A DNA stretch of 64,000 nt, from positions 868,001-932,000 of the forward strand of contig NZ_JAGP01000001.1 in NCBI RefSeq assembly GCF_000526715.1. Reading direction: 5' to 3'. Position numbers and translations under genes: made by a program. This document shows positions 19,161-28,120 of the stretch, piece after piece. The DNA is from Hydrogenovibrio kuenenii DSM 12350. GTDB taxonomy: Bacteria; Pseudomonadota; Gammaproteobacteria; Thiomicrospirales; Thiomicrospiraceae. The notes under the pieces are model-generated. The model did no database searches. It saw nothing but the letters and a program-made list of their open reading frames with translations, and was not told the DNA's origin. The first letter of the stretch is position 1, and the number at the start of each line of letters is the position of its first letter.

Positions 19161-20585
19161 ATGACTGAAGAAGCCTTATTTAAAACGCCTCCGCATTCCA
19201 TAGAATCTGAACAGTCGGTTATCGGCGGTTTAATGCTGGATAATGAGAAGTTTGAAGACGTTGCCATAAAACTCAATGAGCAGGATTTTTATACCCAGCA
19301 GCATCAAATTATTTTCTCTGCGATAGCACAATTGCATCAAAGCAGTAAGCCGTTTGATTTGGTGACCGTGCTGGAAAAACTTCAATCAACGGGCAAGTTG
19401 CAAGATGCCGGCGACAAACAATATCTTATGGATTTGGTCACCAATACGCCCGGTGCCGTCAATATCCAATTTTATGCAGATATTGTGCGAGAAAAAGCCA
19501 TTCTTCGCTCATTGATTCATGCCTCAAATGAAATTTCTGAAGCCAGTTACTTTCCTCAAGGAAAAGATGTTCGCGAAATTCTAGACTTGTCCGAACGCAA
19601 AATCATGGGCATTGCTGAACATGGTGCAGGCGAGCAACGCGAATATCACACTCTTTCGACACTTCTGGGTTCTGCAGTTAACACCATTGACGAGCGTTTT
19701 AATTCTGATGGTTCTATTACCGGTCTCGAAACTCACTTATCTGAATTTGATGGCGTTACCTCCGGTTTGCAAAATGGTGACTTGATTATCGTTGCCGGTC
19801 GTCCATCGATGGGTAAAACCACTTTTTCGATGAACATAGCCGAAAACGCGGCAGTCAAAAGCCAAGCACCCGTTGCAGTCTTCAGTATGGAGATGCCGGC
19901 TGAGCAGTTGGTCTTAAGAATGATCAGTTCGATCGGTCATATCGATGCTGAGAGAATTCGTAAAGGTAACTTTGAACAAGAAGACTTCACCAGTTTGAAT
20001 CGTGCCGTAACGGTTTTGTCGCAGGCTAAGATGTACATCGATGATACGCCAGCCTTGATGATTACAGACTTAAGAGCACGTGCGCGACGTATCGATAAAG
20101 ACATACGAGACGAGCAATTTAAACAAGCTGTTGCGGATGGCAAAGAAAACCCAGAGGCGCATGTAACCGGTTTAGGATTGATTGTTATCGACTACCTTCA
20201 ATTGATGCGAGGTTCAACCAACACAGATAACCGTGTAAATGAGATTTCTGAAATTTCTCGTGGCTTAAAAACCATCGCAAAAGAACTGAATGCGCCAGTT
20301 ATCGCACTGTCACAGTTAAGTCGTAACTTGGAAAACCGTCCAGACAAACGTCCTAAAATGGCGGATTTGAGGGAGTCGGGTGCAATCGAGCAGGATGCGG
20401 ATTTAATCATCTTCATCTATCGTGATGAAGTCTATAACCCTGATACACAAGATAAGGGCACGGCGGAAATTATCCTCGGCAAACACCGTAATGGTGCTTT
20501 GGCAAACGTTCGTCTTGCGTTCCTTGGTAAGTACACCAAATTTGAGAACTTTGCTCATATGGATACGGGTGATGACCCTTATTAG
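19161..20585 (+). CDS. dnaB: Replicative DNA helicase DnaB
   Basis: Hexameric 5'-3' helicase that unwinds the chromosome at the fork. The N-terminal domain begins PPHSIESEQSVIGGLML; the RecA-like domain has Walker A GRPSMGKTT (213-221), the FSMEMP motif, Walker B LIVIDYLQLMRG, and the sensor motif LSQLSRNLENRPDKRPKMADLRE. Length 474 aa is normal. A short insertion (ADGKENPEAHVTG) precedes Walker B where other members have a few residues; no intein is present. TATAAT at 19090-19095 may be the -10 box, but a matching -35 is not clear. Confidence 0.96.
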   Translation: MTEEALFKTPPHSIESEQSVIGGLMLDNEKFEDVAIKLNEQDFYTQQHQIIFSAIAQLHQSSKPFDLVTVLEKLQSTGKLQDAGDKQYLMDLVTNTPGAVNIQFYADIVREKAILRSLIHASNEISEASYFPQGKDVREILDLSERKIMGIAEHGAGEQREYHTLSTLLGSAVNTIDERFNSDGSITGLETHLSEFDGVTSGLQNGDLIIVAGRPSMGKTTFSMNIAENAAVKSQAPVAVFSMEMPAEQLVLRMISSIGHIDAERIRKGNFEQEDFTSLNRAVTVLSQAKMYIDDTPALMITDLRARARRIDKDIRDEQFKQAVADGKENPEAHVTGLGLIVIDYLQLMRGSTNTDNRVNEISEISRGLKTIAKELNAPVIALSQLSRNLENRPDKRPKMADLRESGAIEQDADLIIFIYRDEVYNPDTQDKGTAEIILGKHRNGALANVRLAFLGKYTKFENFAHMDTGDDPY

Positions 20586-20633
20586 TAAAAACTCAAAAAC
20601 TCCACTCCTTAACGTCTGCAAAGGTAAAAGCTG

Positions 20634-21722
20634 ATGACTCTCTATCGTCCAGTACAAGCTATTATCAAACTTGCAGCACTCAAGCATAATCTTCAGCAAG
20701 TGAGAAAACTTGCTCCTAAATCAAAAGCGATGGCGGTTATCAAAGCAAATGGATATGGTCATGGCATTCAACGTGTTGCCAATGCACTTTCAGCTTGTGA
20801 TGCTTATGGTGTTGCCTCTATTGATGAAGCCATTGCTCTAAGGCAGTCTGGTCTTTTACACCGAATTGTCTTATTGGAAGGATTGTTTTCAGAAGCCGAA
20901 TTGCCCTTGGCAATAAACCATCGCCTTGATTTTGTTGTTCATGCTTTCCACCAGTTTGATTGGCTCGATTCTTTGAGCGGTACTCAACATGTTACGCTCT
21001 GGTTGAAGTTTGATACGGGTATGCATCGATTGGGCTTTGATCTTTCTGATGTTGATAAGGTTGCAAAACGCCTTTCCAAATTGAAATGCACGGCTCAAGT
21101 ACATTTGATGTCGCATTTTTCTTGTGCGGATACCGATGAGGCTTACACCTTAACGCAATTGCAGCATTTACTAGATGTTGATAAAACCTTTCAAGCACCA
21201 AAGAGCATTGCTAATTCTGCGGCTATTCAACGTTATCCTCAAGCCCATTTGGATTGGGTTCGTCCAGGCATTATGCTGTATGGTGCCAGTGCAGGGCTTC
21301 CCGAATTTGAAGCCGAATCTATAGCATTAAAGCCAGCAATGGTGCTTAAGTCCAAAGTCACCAGTTTAAAGTGGGTAGAAGCTGGCGAAGCGGTAGGTTA
21401 TGGTGGTATTTGGCAGGCAGAAAAACCGACGCTTCTGGCTGTAGTTGCTGTTGGTTATGGTGACGGTTATCCTCGACATGCACCAGCGGGAACACCTGTT
21501 TGGATTCATCATCGAAAAGTGCCTTTAGCGGGACGAGTGTCAATGGATATGATTACGGTTGATGTTACCGAACTAGCCGATGATATTCGTATTGGAGATG
21601 AAGCCGTTCTTTGGGGTGAAGGCGTAACCGTTGATGAAGTAGCCGAAAAATGCGGCACAATAGGTTATGAGCTTTTATGTCAGGTCACTCCACGTGTGCC
21701 TCGTATAGAAATTGAAGAGTAA
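20634..21722 (+). CDS. alr: Alanine racemase
   Basis: PLP enzyme that makes D-alanine for peptidoglycan. K37 in VIKANGYGHG binds PLP; Y256 in AVGYGGIW is the second catalytic base; the C-terminal domain has GRVSMDMITVD and GTIGYELLCQ with a Cys before VTPRVPR. Length 362 aa matches the family. It follows dnaB by 48 bp and is probably co-transcribed with dnaB, as in the conserved rplI-dnaB-alr order. Confidence 0.95.
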   Translation: MTLYRPVQAIIKLAALKHNLQQVRKLAPKSKAMAVIKANGYGHGIQRVANALSACDAYGVASIDEAIALRQSGLLHRIVLLEGLFSEAELPLAINHRLDFVVHAFHQFDWLDSLSGTQHVTLWLKFDTGMHRLGFDLSDVDKVAKRLSKLKCTAQVHLMSHFSCADTDEAYTLTQLQHLLDVDKTFQAPKSIANSAAIQRYPQAHLDWVRPGIMLYGASAGLPEFEAESIALKPAMVLKSKVTSLKWVEAGEAVGYGGIWQAEKPTLLAVVAVGYGDGYPRHAPAGTPVWIHHRKVPLAGRVSMDMITVDVTELADDIRIGDEAVLWGEGVTVDEVAEKCGTIGYELLCQVTPRVPRIEIEE

Positions 21723-21729
21723 GTGAAGT

Positions 21730-22344
21730 ATGACAAAGCAACTTGAACTGATTTCCGAAAGTCGTCATTTTGACGGCTTTTTCAAAATAGATGAGATTAC
21801 CTTTCGTCATACACTTTATCGTGGTGGCTGGTCATCGGAAATTAAGCGTGAGTTATTTGGTCGCGGTGAAGCCGTTATTGTTTTGCTTTATGATTCCAAA
21901 GCCGAAAAGGTTGTATTGATTGAGCAATGCAGAGCAGGCGCTTTGGGACGAGCAGGTTTAGGCAGGGATGCACAAAAAGCACATACCGCTTGGTTGATAG
22001 AACCAGTCGCCGGCATGATAGATGAAGGTGAGTCTGCTCTTGATGCTTGCCAAAGAGAAGCGGATGAAGAAGCCGGCGTTAAGTCGGCAAAGTTTGAGTT
22101 TGTTTGTCGCTTCTATCCTAGCCCGGGTGGCAGTGATGAAATACTACATCTTTATGCCGCAGATATAGATGCCAGTCAATTGCCTGAATATGCAGGTTTA
22201 GAGCATGAGGGCGAAGACATTCGCATTATTCAATATACGTTTGAAGAAGTTAAGCTAAAGCTTAAAAATGCTGAATTCAATGTCGCCAGTACCATTATCG
22301 CTTTGCAATGGTTGTTTTTTCAAAAGTTAAATCCATTGTTCTAA
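21730..22344 (+). CDS. nudF: ADP-ribose pyrophosphatase (Nudix, NudF type)
   Basis: Hydrolyses ADP-ribose to AMP and ribose 5-phosphate. The complete Nudix box lies at residues 95-117 (G-x5-E-x7-R-E-A-D-E-E-A-G-V), followed 16 residues later by the proline pair region YPSPGGSDEILHLYAA that marks the ADP-ribose group. Length 204 aa equals E. coli NudF. The gene starts 7 bp after alr, so it continues that operon. The C-terminal helix FNVASTIIALQWLF is also family-typical. Confidence 0.92.
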   Translation: MTKQLELISESRHFDGFFKIDEITFRHTLYRGGWSSEIKRELFGRGEAVIVLLYDSKAEKVVLIEQCRAGALGRAGLGRDAQKAHTAWLIEPVAGMIDEGESALDACQREADEEAGVKSAKFEFVCRFYPSPGGSDEILHLYAADIDASQLPEYAGLEHEGEDIRIIQYTFEEVKLKLKNAEFNVASTIIALQWLFFQKLNPLF

Positions 22345-22367
22345 CCCATTAAGGATAAACCCATTCC

Positions 22368-22805
22368 ATGTTTTGTTTATTTCGTAACTCCAAAATAGCT
22401 TATCCACTTAATCTTTGGGTTTTGTTTATCAGCATTGCGCCTGTGTTTTACTGGTTGTACTTTACGTTGGTTGAAAAAGATTTTTTGCACAACTTCGTTA
22501 ATGGCAAAACGTTATTTGTTGATTTATTACTTGGTTTGCCTGTCGTGCTTATTTTTGCGGTTGTGATTTATGCAATGGTCTTTTGGGTTTTAAAGCTGAT
22601 CGTGATTTTACTTTGGCCAAGTCAAATAGTACCACTTAAACCACTGGAGCCAGAAGATGGTGAGCTAGATCCAGAGCTGGGTGAAGACTATTGGATGAAA
22701 GCTCCTGAATCATCAGAGCTTTTGGACGAAGAGCAAAGCCAAACCGCTTCAGAGCAAGACAAGAAAAAAACACAAGCACAAGACACACCGAAAACTCATG
22801 ACTAA
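22368..22805 (+). CDS. Small membrane protein with acidic cytosolic tail, function unknown
   Basis: A protein of 145 aa with two strongly hydrophobic stretches (about 13-33 and 50-80), joined by a short loop, then a 60-residue hydrophilic tail very rich in Glu, Asp, Gln and Lys. No catalytic or metal motif is seen. It lies 23 bp after nudF and 27 bp before the MATE gene, so it is part of a run of closely spaced genes from dnaB onward. Family not recognised. Confidence 0.7.
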   Translation: MFCLFRNSKIAYPLNLWVLFISIAPVFYWLYFTLVEKDFLHNFVNGKTLFVDLLLGLPVVLIFAVVIYAMVFWVLKLIVILLWPSQIVPLKPLEPEDGELDPELGEDYWMKAPESSELLDEEQSQTASEQDKKKTQAQDTPKTHD

Positions 22806-22832
22806 GCGTACTGGTTTCCCCCTTTTAAAATC

Positions 22833-24221
22833 ATGATTTTTTCCCACTTTTCTTTCAGTGACTTTTCTCATGAAGTTAAGCGTTTAATCGTTATCGCTTT
22901 TCCTATTTTGATTGCTCAGCTCGCTGTTGCCGGGCTAGGTGTCGTAGATACCATTATGTCTGGTCGTGTGGGCACAGATGATTTGGCAGCCATTGGTTTG
23001 GGCAGTAGTATTTTATTTCCCGTCATGATTTTAGCACTTGGTATTTTGATGCCATTAACGCCTATCGTTGCCAAAATCGACTCTAAAGGTGAACATCAGT
23101 CTCTGGCTATGCACCTTTCTCAAGGGCTATGGTTGGCTCTGCCGCTTGGTGTGTTGATGTGGTTTTTATTAACCTCAGCAGATTATGTCTTAGACTACTT
23201 GCCTCTTACGCCTAAAGTCTTTCATTTAACCGATGATTATTTAGACTACATTGCCTGGGGATTGCCTGGGTTAGGGTTGTATTTCGTGTATCGTTTTTTC
23301 TGGGAAGGGTTAAGTCTTACCTTGCCAACGATGATCATCAGTCTTGCGGCTCTAATTTTAAACATTCCCTTAAACGCCATTTTTATTTATGGATGGGGCC
23401 CTATCCAAGCGCATGGTGCAGCTGGCTGTGGCATCGCATCAACCCTAGTGATGTGGGGTATGTTATTTGCCGGCATGTGGTATATCTACTTTAAGTTAAA
23501 TAAACAACAAATAGGTTTAAACCTAAGACTTTTACATAAACCAAAATGGATAGGGGGGATCAAGCCTCTATTAGCACTAGGCATTCCTAATACATTGGCA
23601 CAGTTGTTTGAGGTCAGTTTATTCAGTTTGATAGCTCTTTTAATTGCGCAGCTCGGAACTGTGGTTATAGCTGCGCATCAAGTTACATTAAGCTTTTCCT
23701 CATTGATTTTTATGGTGCCTTTGAGTATTTCATTAGCTGTAGCGATACGAAGTGGTCAGGCCTTAGGTAAAGGCAATCGTCAAGAGCTAGTCACCAAAGC
23801 TTATTCCGCAATCATTTTTGCAGCCTCAGTGGGATTACTGACGATGGTTCTAACGTTGGTGTTTCGCCATGAGATTGTGAGCCTCTATAATGAAAACCCT
23901 CAGGTTATTCAGCTGACAAGTGTATTGCTGGTTATAGCGGCGCTTTATCAAGTGTTTGATGCCATTCAAGTTACAACTGCAGGTGCTTTGCGTGGATTAC
24001 ACTCAACCCAAGTCACTATGTGGATAACGTTGGTTAGCTATTGGGGCATCGGCTTAGGTGGTGGTTATATGCTAACATTTGGTTCACCGTGGAATGAACC
24101 GCTTGGCGTAGCCGGTTTTTGGATCGGCATCCTATCAGGTCTTGTTTTTGCGGCCATAGCCTTACAGTTAAAATTAGTACACCTTATCCGCAAGCTTGAA
24201 CGAAGAGGGGAGCTTGTATGA
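22833..24221 (+). CDS. MATE-family multidrug efflux transporter (NorM-like)
   Basis: Inner-membrane exporter of cationic drugs driven by Na+ or H+. Twelve hydrophobic segments occur in two homologous halves; AVAGLGVVDTIMSGRVGTDDLAAIGLG after the first helix is the typical MATE signature region, repeated less strictly in the second half as TLAQLFEVSLFSLIALLIAQLG. Length 462 aa is normal. Its 3' end overlaps the next gene by 4 bp (ATGA), coupling the two. Substrate unknown. Confidence 0.92.
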   Translation: MIFSHFSFSDFSHEVKRLIVIAFPILIAQLAVAGLGVVDTIMSGRVGTDDLAAIGLGSSILFPVMILALGILMPLTPIVAKIDSKGEHQSLAMHLSQGLWLALPLGVLMWFLLTSADYVLDYLPLTPKVFHLTDDYLDYIAWGLPGLGLYFVYRFFWEGLSLTLPTMIISLAALILNIPLNAIFIYGWGPIQAHGAAGCGIASTLVMWGMLFAGMWYIYFKLNKQQIGLNLRLLHKPKWIGGIKPLLALGIPNTLAQLFEVSLFSLIALLIAQLGTVVIAAHQVTLSFSSLIFMVPLSISLAVAIRSGQALGKGNRQELVTKAYSAIIFAASVGLLTMVLTLVFRHEIVSLYNENPQVIQLTSVLLVIAALYQVFDAIQVTTAGALRGLHSTQVTMWITLVSYWGIGLGGGYMLTFGSPWNEPLGVAGFWIGILSGLVFAAIALQLKLVHLIRKLERRGELV

Positions 24222-24631
24222 CAGACAAACAAGTAAAACTTTGCCCATGTGGTTCAGGTTTAAATTATGCAGATTGTTGCCAACCCTATCATCTATATCA
24301 AACTTGGCCAGCAACGGCAGAGCAGCTCATGCGTTCTCGCTTTGTTGCCTTTGCGCTGGGTTTAGAAAGCTATTTACAAACCACCTGGGCAAAATCTACC
24401 AGGCTGGGGTCTTTGGACTTAGAAGATAATTTGGTCTGGAATCGTTTAGAGATCATTGCAACTGAACAAGGTATGCCTTTTGATGATACCGGAAAAGTTC
24501 ATTTCAAGGCTCATTACCAACTGAAAGAGGGCGGTAAGGTTTTAGAGTCGGGTGTAATGGAAGAAGTTAGCCAATTTATACGAGATGAAAATCAGCATTG
24601 GGTGTATTTAACCGGCGATGTTAAGAGCTAA
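24218..24631 (+). CDS. YchJ-family protein with SEC-C motif
   Basis: A 137-aa protein beginning with the SEC-C zinc motif C-P-C-G-S-G-x7-CC, followed by the YchJ signature (MRSRFVAFALG, YLQTTW) and an NTF2-like second part ending in VYLTGDV. Biochemical role of the family is unknown. The copy of the dispersed 20-bp motif at 24391-24410 lies in the sense direction and codes for A-K-S-T-R-L-G-S; it occupies the place where relatives have the W-x-P-S-T-R-like segment, so it is not an obvious insertion. Translation is coupled to the MATE gene. Confidence 0.88.
   Translation: MTDKQVKLCPCGSGLNYADCCQPYHLYQTWPATAEQLMRSRFVAFALGLESYLQTTWAKSTRLGSLDLEDNLVWNRLEIIATEQGMPFDDTGKVHFKAHYQLKEGGKVLESGVMEEVSQFIRDENQHWVYLTGDVKS
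24391..24410 (+). repeat. Dispersed motif, copy 5 (inside ychJ-like gene, sense)
   Basis: Reads the full consensus AAAATCTACCAGGCTGGGGT. It is the only clear copy that lies in the sense direction of its host gene. Confidence 0.88.
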
Positions 24632-24687
24632 GTGATAAAAGCTTGAGCGATCTGTAAATGACCGCTAAGCATTAGACAGTAAGGTGA

Positions 24688-24870
24688 CTAGTCCTTTTGT
24701 GGCTCACTCGTTAAGTTGTCTTGAGCCTCATTAGTATTGACGTCATCCTTATTTCTAAAAACTCGGTATAGCCACCATACAGAGCCACCAACGATAACAA
24801 TAGAAGCTGCAAGTAAACCGAAAGTAATTACCAAAGCTGAACCGACGTCATTCATTCCTATACTATGCAC
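24688..24870 (-). CDS. Putative small single-span membrane protein
   Basis: A 60-residue frame with one hydrophobic segment (about 11-36, ending GSVWWLYRVFR) followed by a polar acidic tail. Positive residues after the segment suggest the C-terminus is cytosolic. The start is GTG with AAGAGG about 6 nt upstream, or the internal ATG five codons later. It occupies an otherwise empty gap between two genes on the other strand. No family recognised; coding status is plausible but unproven. Confidence 0.5.
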   Translation of the reverse strand: MHSIGMNDVGSALVITFGLLAASIVIVGGSVWWLYRVFRNKDDVNTNEAQDNLTSEPQKD

Positions 24871-25055
24871 AAAGCACCTCTTTAATTGTCTGATGAAAAG
24901 GTTCGAAACAAATCAGAATTCTCAATTAAATTTTCTAACGAGAATGAAACCTGAATAAATCGCAAAGAATACGTTTCTACTATTTCCATTGCTTAAAATC
25001 TTTGGTACATTCTACAATAGTTGCATTTAATTCATTATAGAAGTTTTGAACATCA

Positions 25056-26225
25056 ATGGCCCAAACCATCTCTGAGCTCGAGAAAGAAAGAGCGGAATTG
25101 CTTCAAGCAATTGAAAACCAAGCACAGACCATGTCTTCCTCTCGATCAGGAGAACAGGAACCCCAAGAACATACATTGCAAGATTGGTTAAACGCCGCCG
25201 AGGAAGTTATGCCTAATAATCCAAAAACCCGTAGCTCACAATCACAGCAATCAGCTGCTTCTAGACCAAGTAAAGACAAATCAGCTAAGAGCAATAAAGC
25301 CTCATTTTTTGGTGTCATCATTATGCTCGCCTTATTACTGACAATCTTGGGTGTGCTTTATATCGCCTATACAAGCATTCATAATGAGCTCAAAACCGTT
25401 ATGGCAACAAAAGGCGGGGCGGTTAAAGAAATAAAAGAACTTAAAGCTTCTGTTGAAAAATTACAAACAGACGCAGCAGCAAACGGTAAAGGTAAATTAT
25501 TTGAAGACTTGCAGAACCGTGTTGCAGCGCTAGAAAAAGAAGTAAAAGCACTCAAAGCACAACGTGCGAACTTATCTGTTGTTGGCGCATCTCAACTACC
25601 AAACAATGTTGTTACCACAGAAGTATTGGACTCTAAGTTAAAAGAATACACCAAAGGTATTGATGCCAAGCTAGAAAAGATTCTAAAACATTTGAACCTT
25701 ACTATGGATGCTGCTACAGCAACTACACCTAAGCCAGCAGCCAAAGCTGAAACCCAATCAAAGGTAACTGTCAGCAAAGAAGAACCAGATGAGCAAATTG
25801 CAGAGCCTAAGGCACCCAATGTTAAGCCAATGGATCAGCCACTAGTGCGTTTAGTTCAAAAAGCACCAGCACCAACCAAACCGAGTGCGCCAACTAAGCC
25901 CGAGTCGCCAAAGCCAGCTAAAGCTCCTTTAAAAGATTATACGCAAGGTGTTAAATGGCTTATGTCTCAACCCGCATATAACTACACCTTACAGCTTGCC
26001 AGTATGTCTGACCGTGCCTCGGTACAAAAGATGGTCGATAGCAAAAACCTTCATGGTACAAAAATCATTCCTCAAGAACGCGGTGGAGAAGTCAATTACG
26101 TTCTTGTGTCCGGTAGTTATAAGACGCGTCAGCAAGCTGAAAATGCAGCAACGACCTATAAATCTAAACTCCAAATTTCACCTTGGATTCGGAAAATCAA
26201 AGACTTAAGCTCAAGAGTTAAATAA
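25056..26225 (+). CDS. SPOR-domain inner-membrane protein (DamX-like layout)
   Basis: A 389-aa bitopic protein: about 80 polar cytosolic residues, one transmembrane segment (about 84-105), a periplasmic coiled coil (about 108-230, heptad-like KELKASVEKLQ and RVAALEKEVKALKAQ), a proline/alanine/lysine linker, and a C-terminal SPOR domain (about 305-385, YTLQLASMSDRASVQKMV and YVLVSGSYKTRQQAENA). SPOR domains bind denuded septal glycan, so a role in cell division is likely. DamX has the same order of parts but this protein may be an independent member. It is followed by the two tRNA genes. Confidence 0.85.
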   Translation: MAQTISELEKERAELLQAIENQAQTMSSSRSGEQEPQEHTLQDWLNAAEEVMPNNPKTRSSQSQQSAASRPSKDKSAKSNKASFFGVIIMLALLLTILGVLYIAYTSIHNELKTVMATKGGAVKEIKELKASVEKLQTDAAANGKGKLFEDLQNRVAALEKEVKALKAQRANLSVVGASQLPNNVVTTEVLDSKLKEYTKGIDAKLEKILKHLNLTMDAATATTPKPAAKAETQSKVTVSKEEPDEQIAEPKAPNVKPMDQPLVRLVQKAPAPTKPSAPTKPESPKPAKAPLKDYTQGVKWLMSQPAYNYTLQLASMSDRASVQKMVDSKNLHGTKIIPQERGGEVNYVLVSGSYKTRQQAENAATTYKSKLQISPWIRKIKDLSSRVK

Positions 26226-26261
26226 ATCCCATCAAAACCCGAATAGAACGCTAATAATCGT

Positions 26262-26290
26262 TTGACTTCGGGTCTTATACTCTCTATAAT
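26262..26290 (+). promoter_or_regulatory. Sigma-70 promoter of the tRNA-Leu/tRNA-Val unit
   Basis: TTGACT (26262-26267) and TATAAT (26285-26290) with an exact 17-bp spacer, ending 18 nt before tRNA-Leu. The first T of the C-rich initially transcribed region follows directly. Confidence 0.9.
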
Positions 26291-26308
26291 TCGCTCCATT
26301 CTTTACAT

Positions 26309-26395
26309 GCCAGTGTGATGAAATTGGTAGACATGTCGGATTCAAAATCCGATGGTGGTGACACCGTGGCGGTTCGAGTCCGCCCACTGGTACCA
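26309..26395 (+). tRNA. tRNA-Leu (anticodon CAA)
   Basis: An 87-nt class II tRNA: acceptor GCCAGTG/CACTGGT with the G-U first pair seen in other tRNA-Leu(CAA), anticodon stem TCGGA/TCCGA with loop TTCAAAA (CAA), a long variable arm, T loop TTCGAGT and encoded ACCA end. Confidence 0.95.
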
Positions 26396-26412
26396 TTATT
26401 TTTCCCCTCTAT

Positions 26413-26489
26413 ACGACCGTAGCTCAGTTGGTTAGAGCACCACCTTGACATGGTGGGGGTCGGTGGTTCGAATCCACTCGGTCGTACCA
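26413..26489 (+). tRNA. tRNA-Val (anticodon GAC), integration target
   Basis: A 77-nt tRNA with acceptor ACGACCG/CGGTCGT, anticodon stem CCACC/GGTGG with loop TTGACAT (GAC) and encoded ACCA. It shares the promoter of tRNA-Leu. From the anticodon loop to the 3' end (26445-26492) its sequence is exactly repeated at 28375-28422, so it served as attachment site of a mobile element and was rebuilt by the element's copy. Confidence 0.95.
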
Positions 26490-26492
26490 ATT
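26445..26492 (+). repeat. attL: 3' part of tRNA-Val
   Basis: 48 bp from TTGACATGGTGG through GTCGTACCAATT, identical to 28375-28422. It spans anticodon loop, variable loop, T arm and CCA end. Confidence 0.9.
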
Positions 26493-26845
26493 TTTTTCCT
26501 TAAAAATCAATAAATTACTTTATTTTTCCTGTAGTTTTTAATTAACTAAAAAATTTGCGAGGAAACCTATAGGAAATTTATTAGTATAAAGTATTCAATG
26601 TTATACTCTGGTTTAATATTTGTAACCAATTGATTTTAAAGTATTATTTTTTTTAGCATTCAAGTTTAAACTTCACCATATCTCTTAAAAGAATGGGGTC
26701 ACTGCCCTAATTATCTTTATATATCAATATCTTGTTCGAATAGGAAATGGAGTAATTTTGTCCATATAGTATTGGCGATCTGAACGATTTCATATATAAG
26801 TAATGCTTTGAGGATTGTTAATATCTTTCTTGCCGGGAGTTTTGA
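26493..26845. other. Gene-free left flank of the tRNA-Val island
   Basis: AT-rich, with no convincing coding frame. It holds the left inner repeat (26558-26576) and, near 26693, an AATGGGGTCACTGCCC string resembling short G-rich motifs seen near 37107 and 39003. The promoter of the HNH gene must lie here but no good consensus was found. Confidence 0.6.
26558..26576 (+). repeat. Inner direct repeat of island, left copy
   Basis: CGAGGAAACCTATAGGAAA; pairs with CGAGGAAACGTATAGGAAA at 28203-28221 (one mismatch). The copies flank the HNH gene. They may be integrase or host-factor sites, or ends of an older insertion. Confidence 0.65.
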
Positions 26846-28120
26846 ATGAAAAATATCGAATTTTACTTTAAATTTGGTGGTAATGAGACATTTAGACTAT
26901 TTCTTCCTATGAGTGTTGTCGAAGAGTTTCTTCAATGCTTTGAGATGGAAGTTGTTAGTAGCGATCATAAAGAGTATTCAGTTCAAAGTTTCCAAAAGGC
27001 ATCAGTAGGTATAAAAACAAAGCTTAGTAGCTTCGTTAATCAATATTCGAATGTTAGACCTGAATTAAATCGATTAAATACTCAAGTAAAAAACCTTTCT
27101 GATAATCAATATTTTGTACTTTTACCCTCCGAACCTAATGGATCAAAACTAAAATTATATTTTGAGATTTACTTAGATTATCTGAATAAAGGATACGATA
27201 AAGAAGAAGCCCTGATTCTTGTAGAGAAAGAAGTGTCTAGAATGTGGGACGGAAAGAAAGTTTTACAAAAGTATGATTTTTACATACCTAGAACTGATAA
27301 AAGAGTTGTGCTTGGAAATAGAAATAAAGATGCTAGGTGCTGCAGGTTTTGCAAAAAAGGTTTAAGCGAAGGTGTTATGTTTACAAAAATAGCACATGCT
27401 ATTCCAGAAGCATTAGGAAATAAGACGTTAATTTTGGGTGATGAATGCGATGAATGCAATCGCTATTTTGGCGATGAAATAGAACCTGCATTAGTTCAAT
27501 ATTTAGATTTATATAGAGCTACTAATGGCATAAAAGGAAAAAAAGGACACCCTAAAGTAGTATTTGATAATTGTCATATTCAGTATACAGAGAATGGAAC
27601 ATTTATTATTGTTAATGATGAGACTGCTTTAAAAAAGGCTGGAGATGAGTTTACACTGGTCTTAAAAAAACAACAAAATATCTCTCCAAAAAAAATATAT
27701 AAAGCACTTTGTAAAATTACATTATCAACTCTTCATGAAGAGGATATTTCTAGTCTGACAGATACTGTCCGTTGGCTTAGGTTTAATGAGTTTAGCTTTG
27801 CTACTTTACCTAAAATTATGATTGGCGTTACTGAGAATGAGTTTTTTGAAGAGCCAAGAATTACAAATTATATAAGAATAGAAGAATGTTGCGATTTGCC
27901 TTTCATAGCTTCTGAATTAAGAGTGGGTAGTTTGATATTTTTATATATGATTCCGTTTAGCGATAGGGATGTAAACAGTTTTTCAGATGATGAAGAATAT
28001 CAAGTTTTTTTAGATGTATTTGACTCATTAAATCGTCTTGATGGAAAGTTTCTTAGTTTCGTAGAAATTACAGAAGAATACAATATCAAAGAACGTGTTT
28101 TGAACCTTAAGAAGAGATAA
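26846..28120 (+). CDS. HNH endonuclease-like protein (HNH_5 type), possible defence protein
   Basis: A 424-aa protein with a zinc-HNH centre: C166-x2-C169, then H184 in AHAIPEALGN, and C201-x2-C204-N205 in the DECDECNRYFG stretch. This spacing and the EALGN sequence fit the HNH_5 group of nucleases. The first 160 and last 200 residues match nothing recognised; the C-terminal part is long and may sense a trigger. The start is backed by GGGAG. It is the only gene of the tRNA-Val mini-island and is strongly AT-rich with AAA/AAT-biased codons, unlike neighbouring housekeeping genes. A role in restriction of foreign DNA is inference from fold and context; a homing-type nuclease is the alternative. 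Confidence 0.82.
   Translation: MKNIEFYFKFGGNETFRLFLPMSVVEEFLQCFEMEVVSSDHKEYSVQSFQKASVGIKTKLSSFVNQYSNVRPELNRLNTQVKNLSDNQYFVLLPSEPNGSKLKLYFEIYLDYLNKGYDKEEALILVEKEVSRMWDGKKVLQKYDFYIPRTDKRVVLGNRNKDARCCRFCKKGLSEGVMFTKIAHAIPEALGNKTLILGDECDECNRYFGDEIEPALVQYLDLYRATNGIKGKKGHPKVVFDNCHIQYTENGTFIIVNDETALKKAGDEFTLVLKKQQNISPKKIYKALCKITLSTLHEEDISSLTDTVRWLRFNEFSFATLPKIMIGVTENEFFEEPRITNYIRIEECCDLPFIASELRVGSLIFLYMIPFSDRDVNSFSDDEEYQVFLDVFDSLNRLDGKFLSFVEITEEYNIKERVLNLKKR

Noticed and set aside
26284-26490. 68-aa minus-strand frame with a plausible-looking protein
   Set aside because: It is the antisense of the two tRNA genes; such spurious frames (R-P-S-G-F-E-P-P-T-P type) are widespread annotation artefacts.
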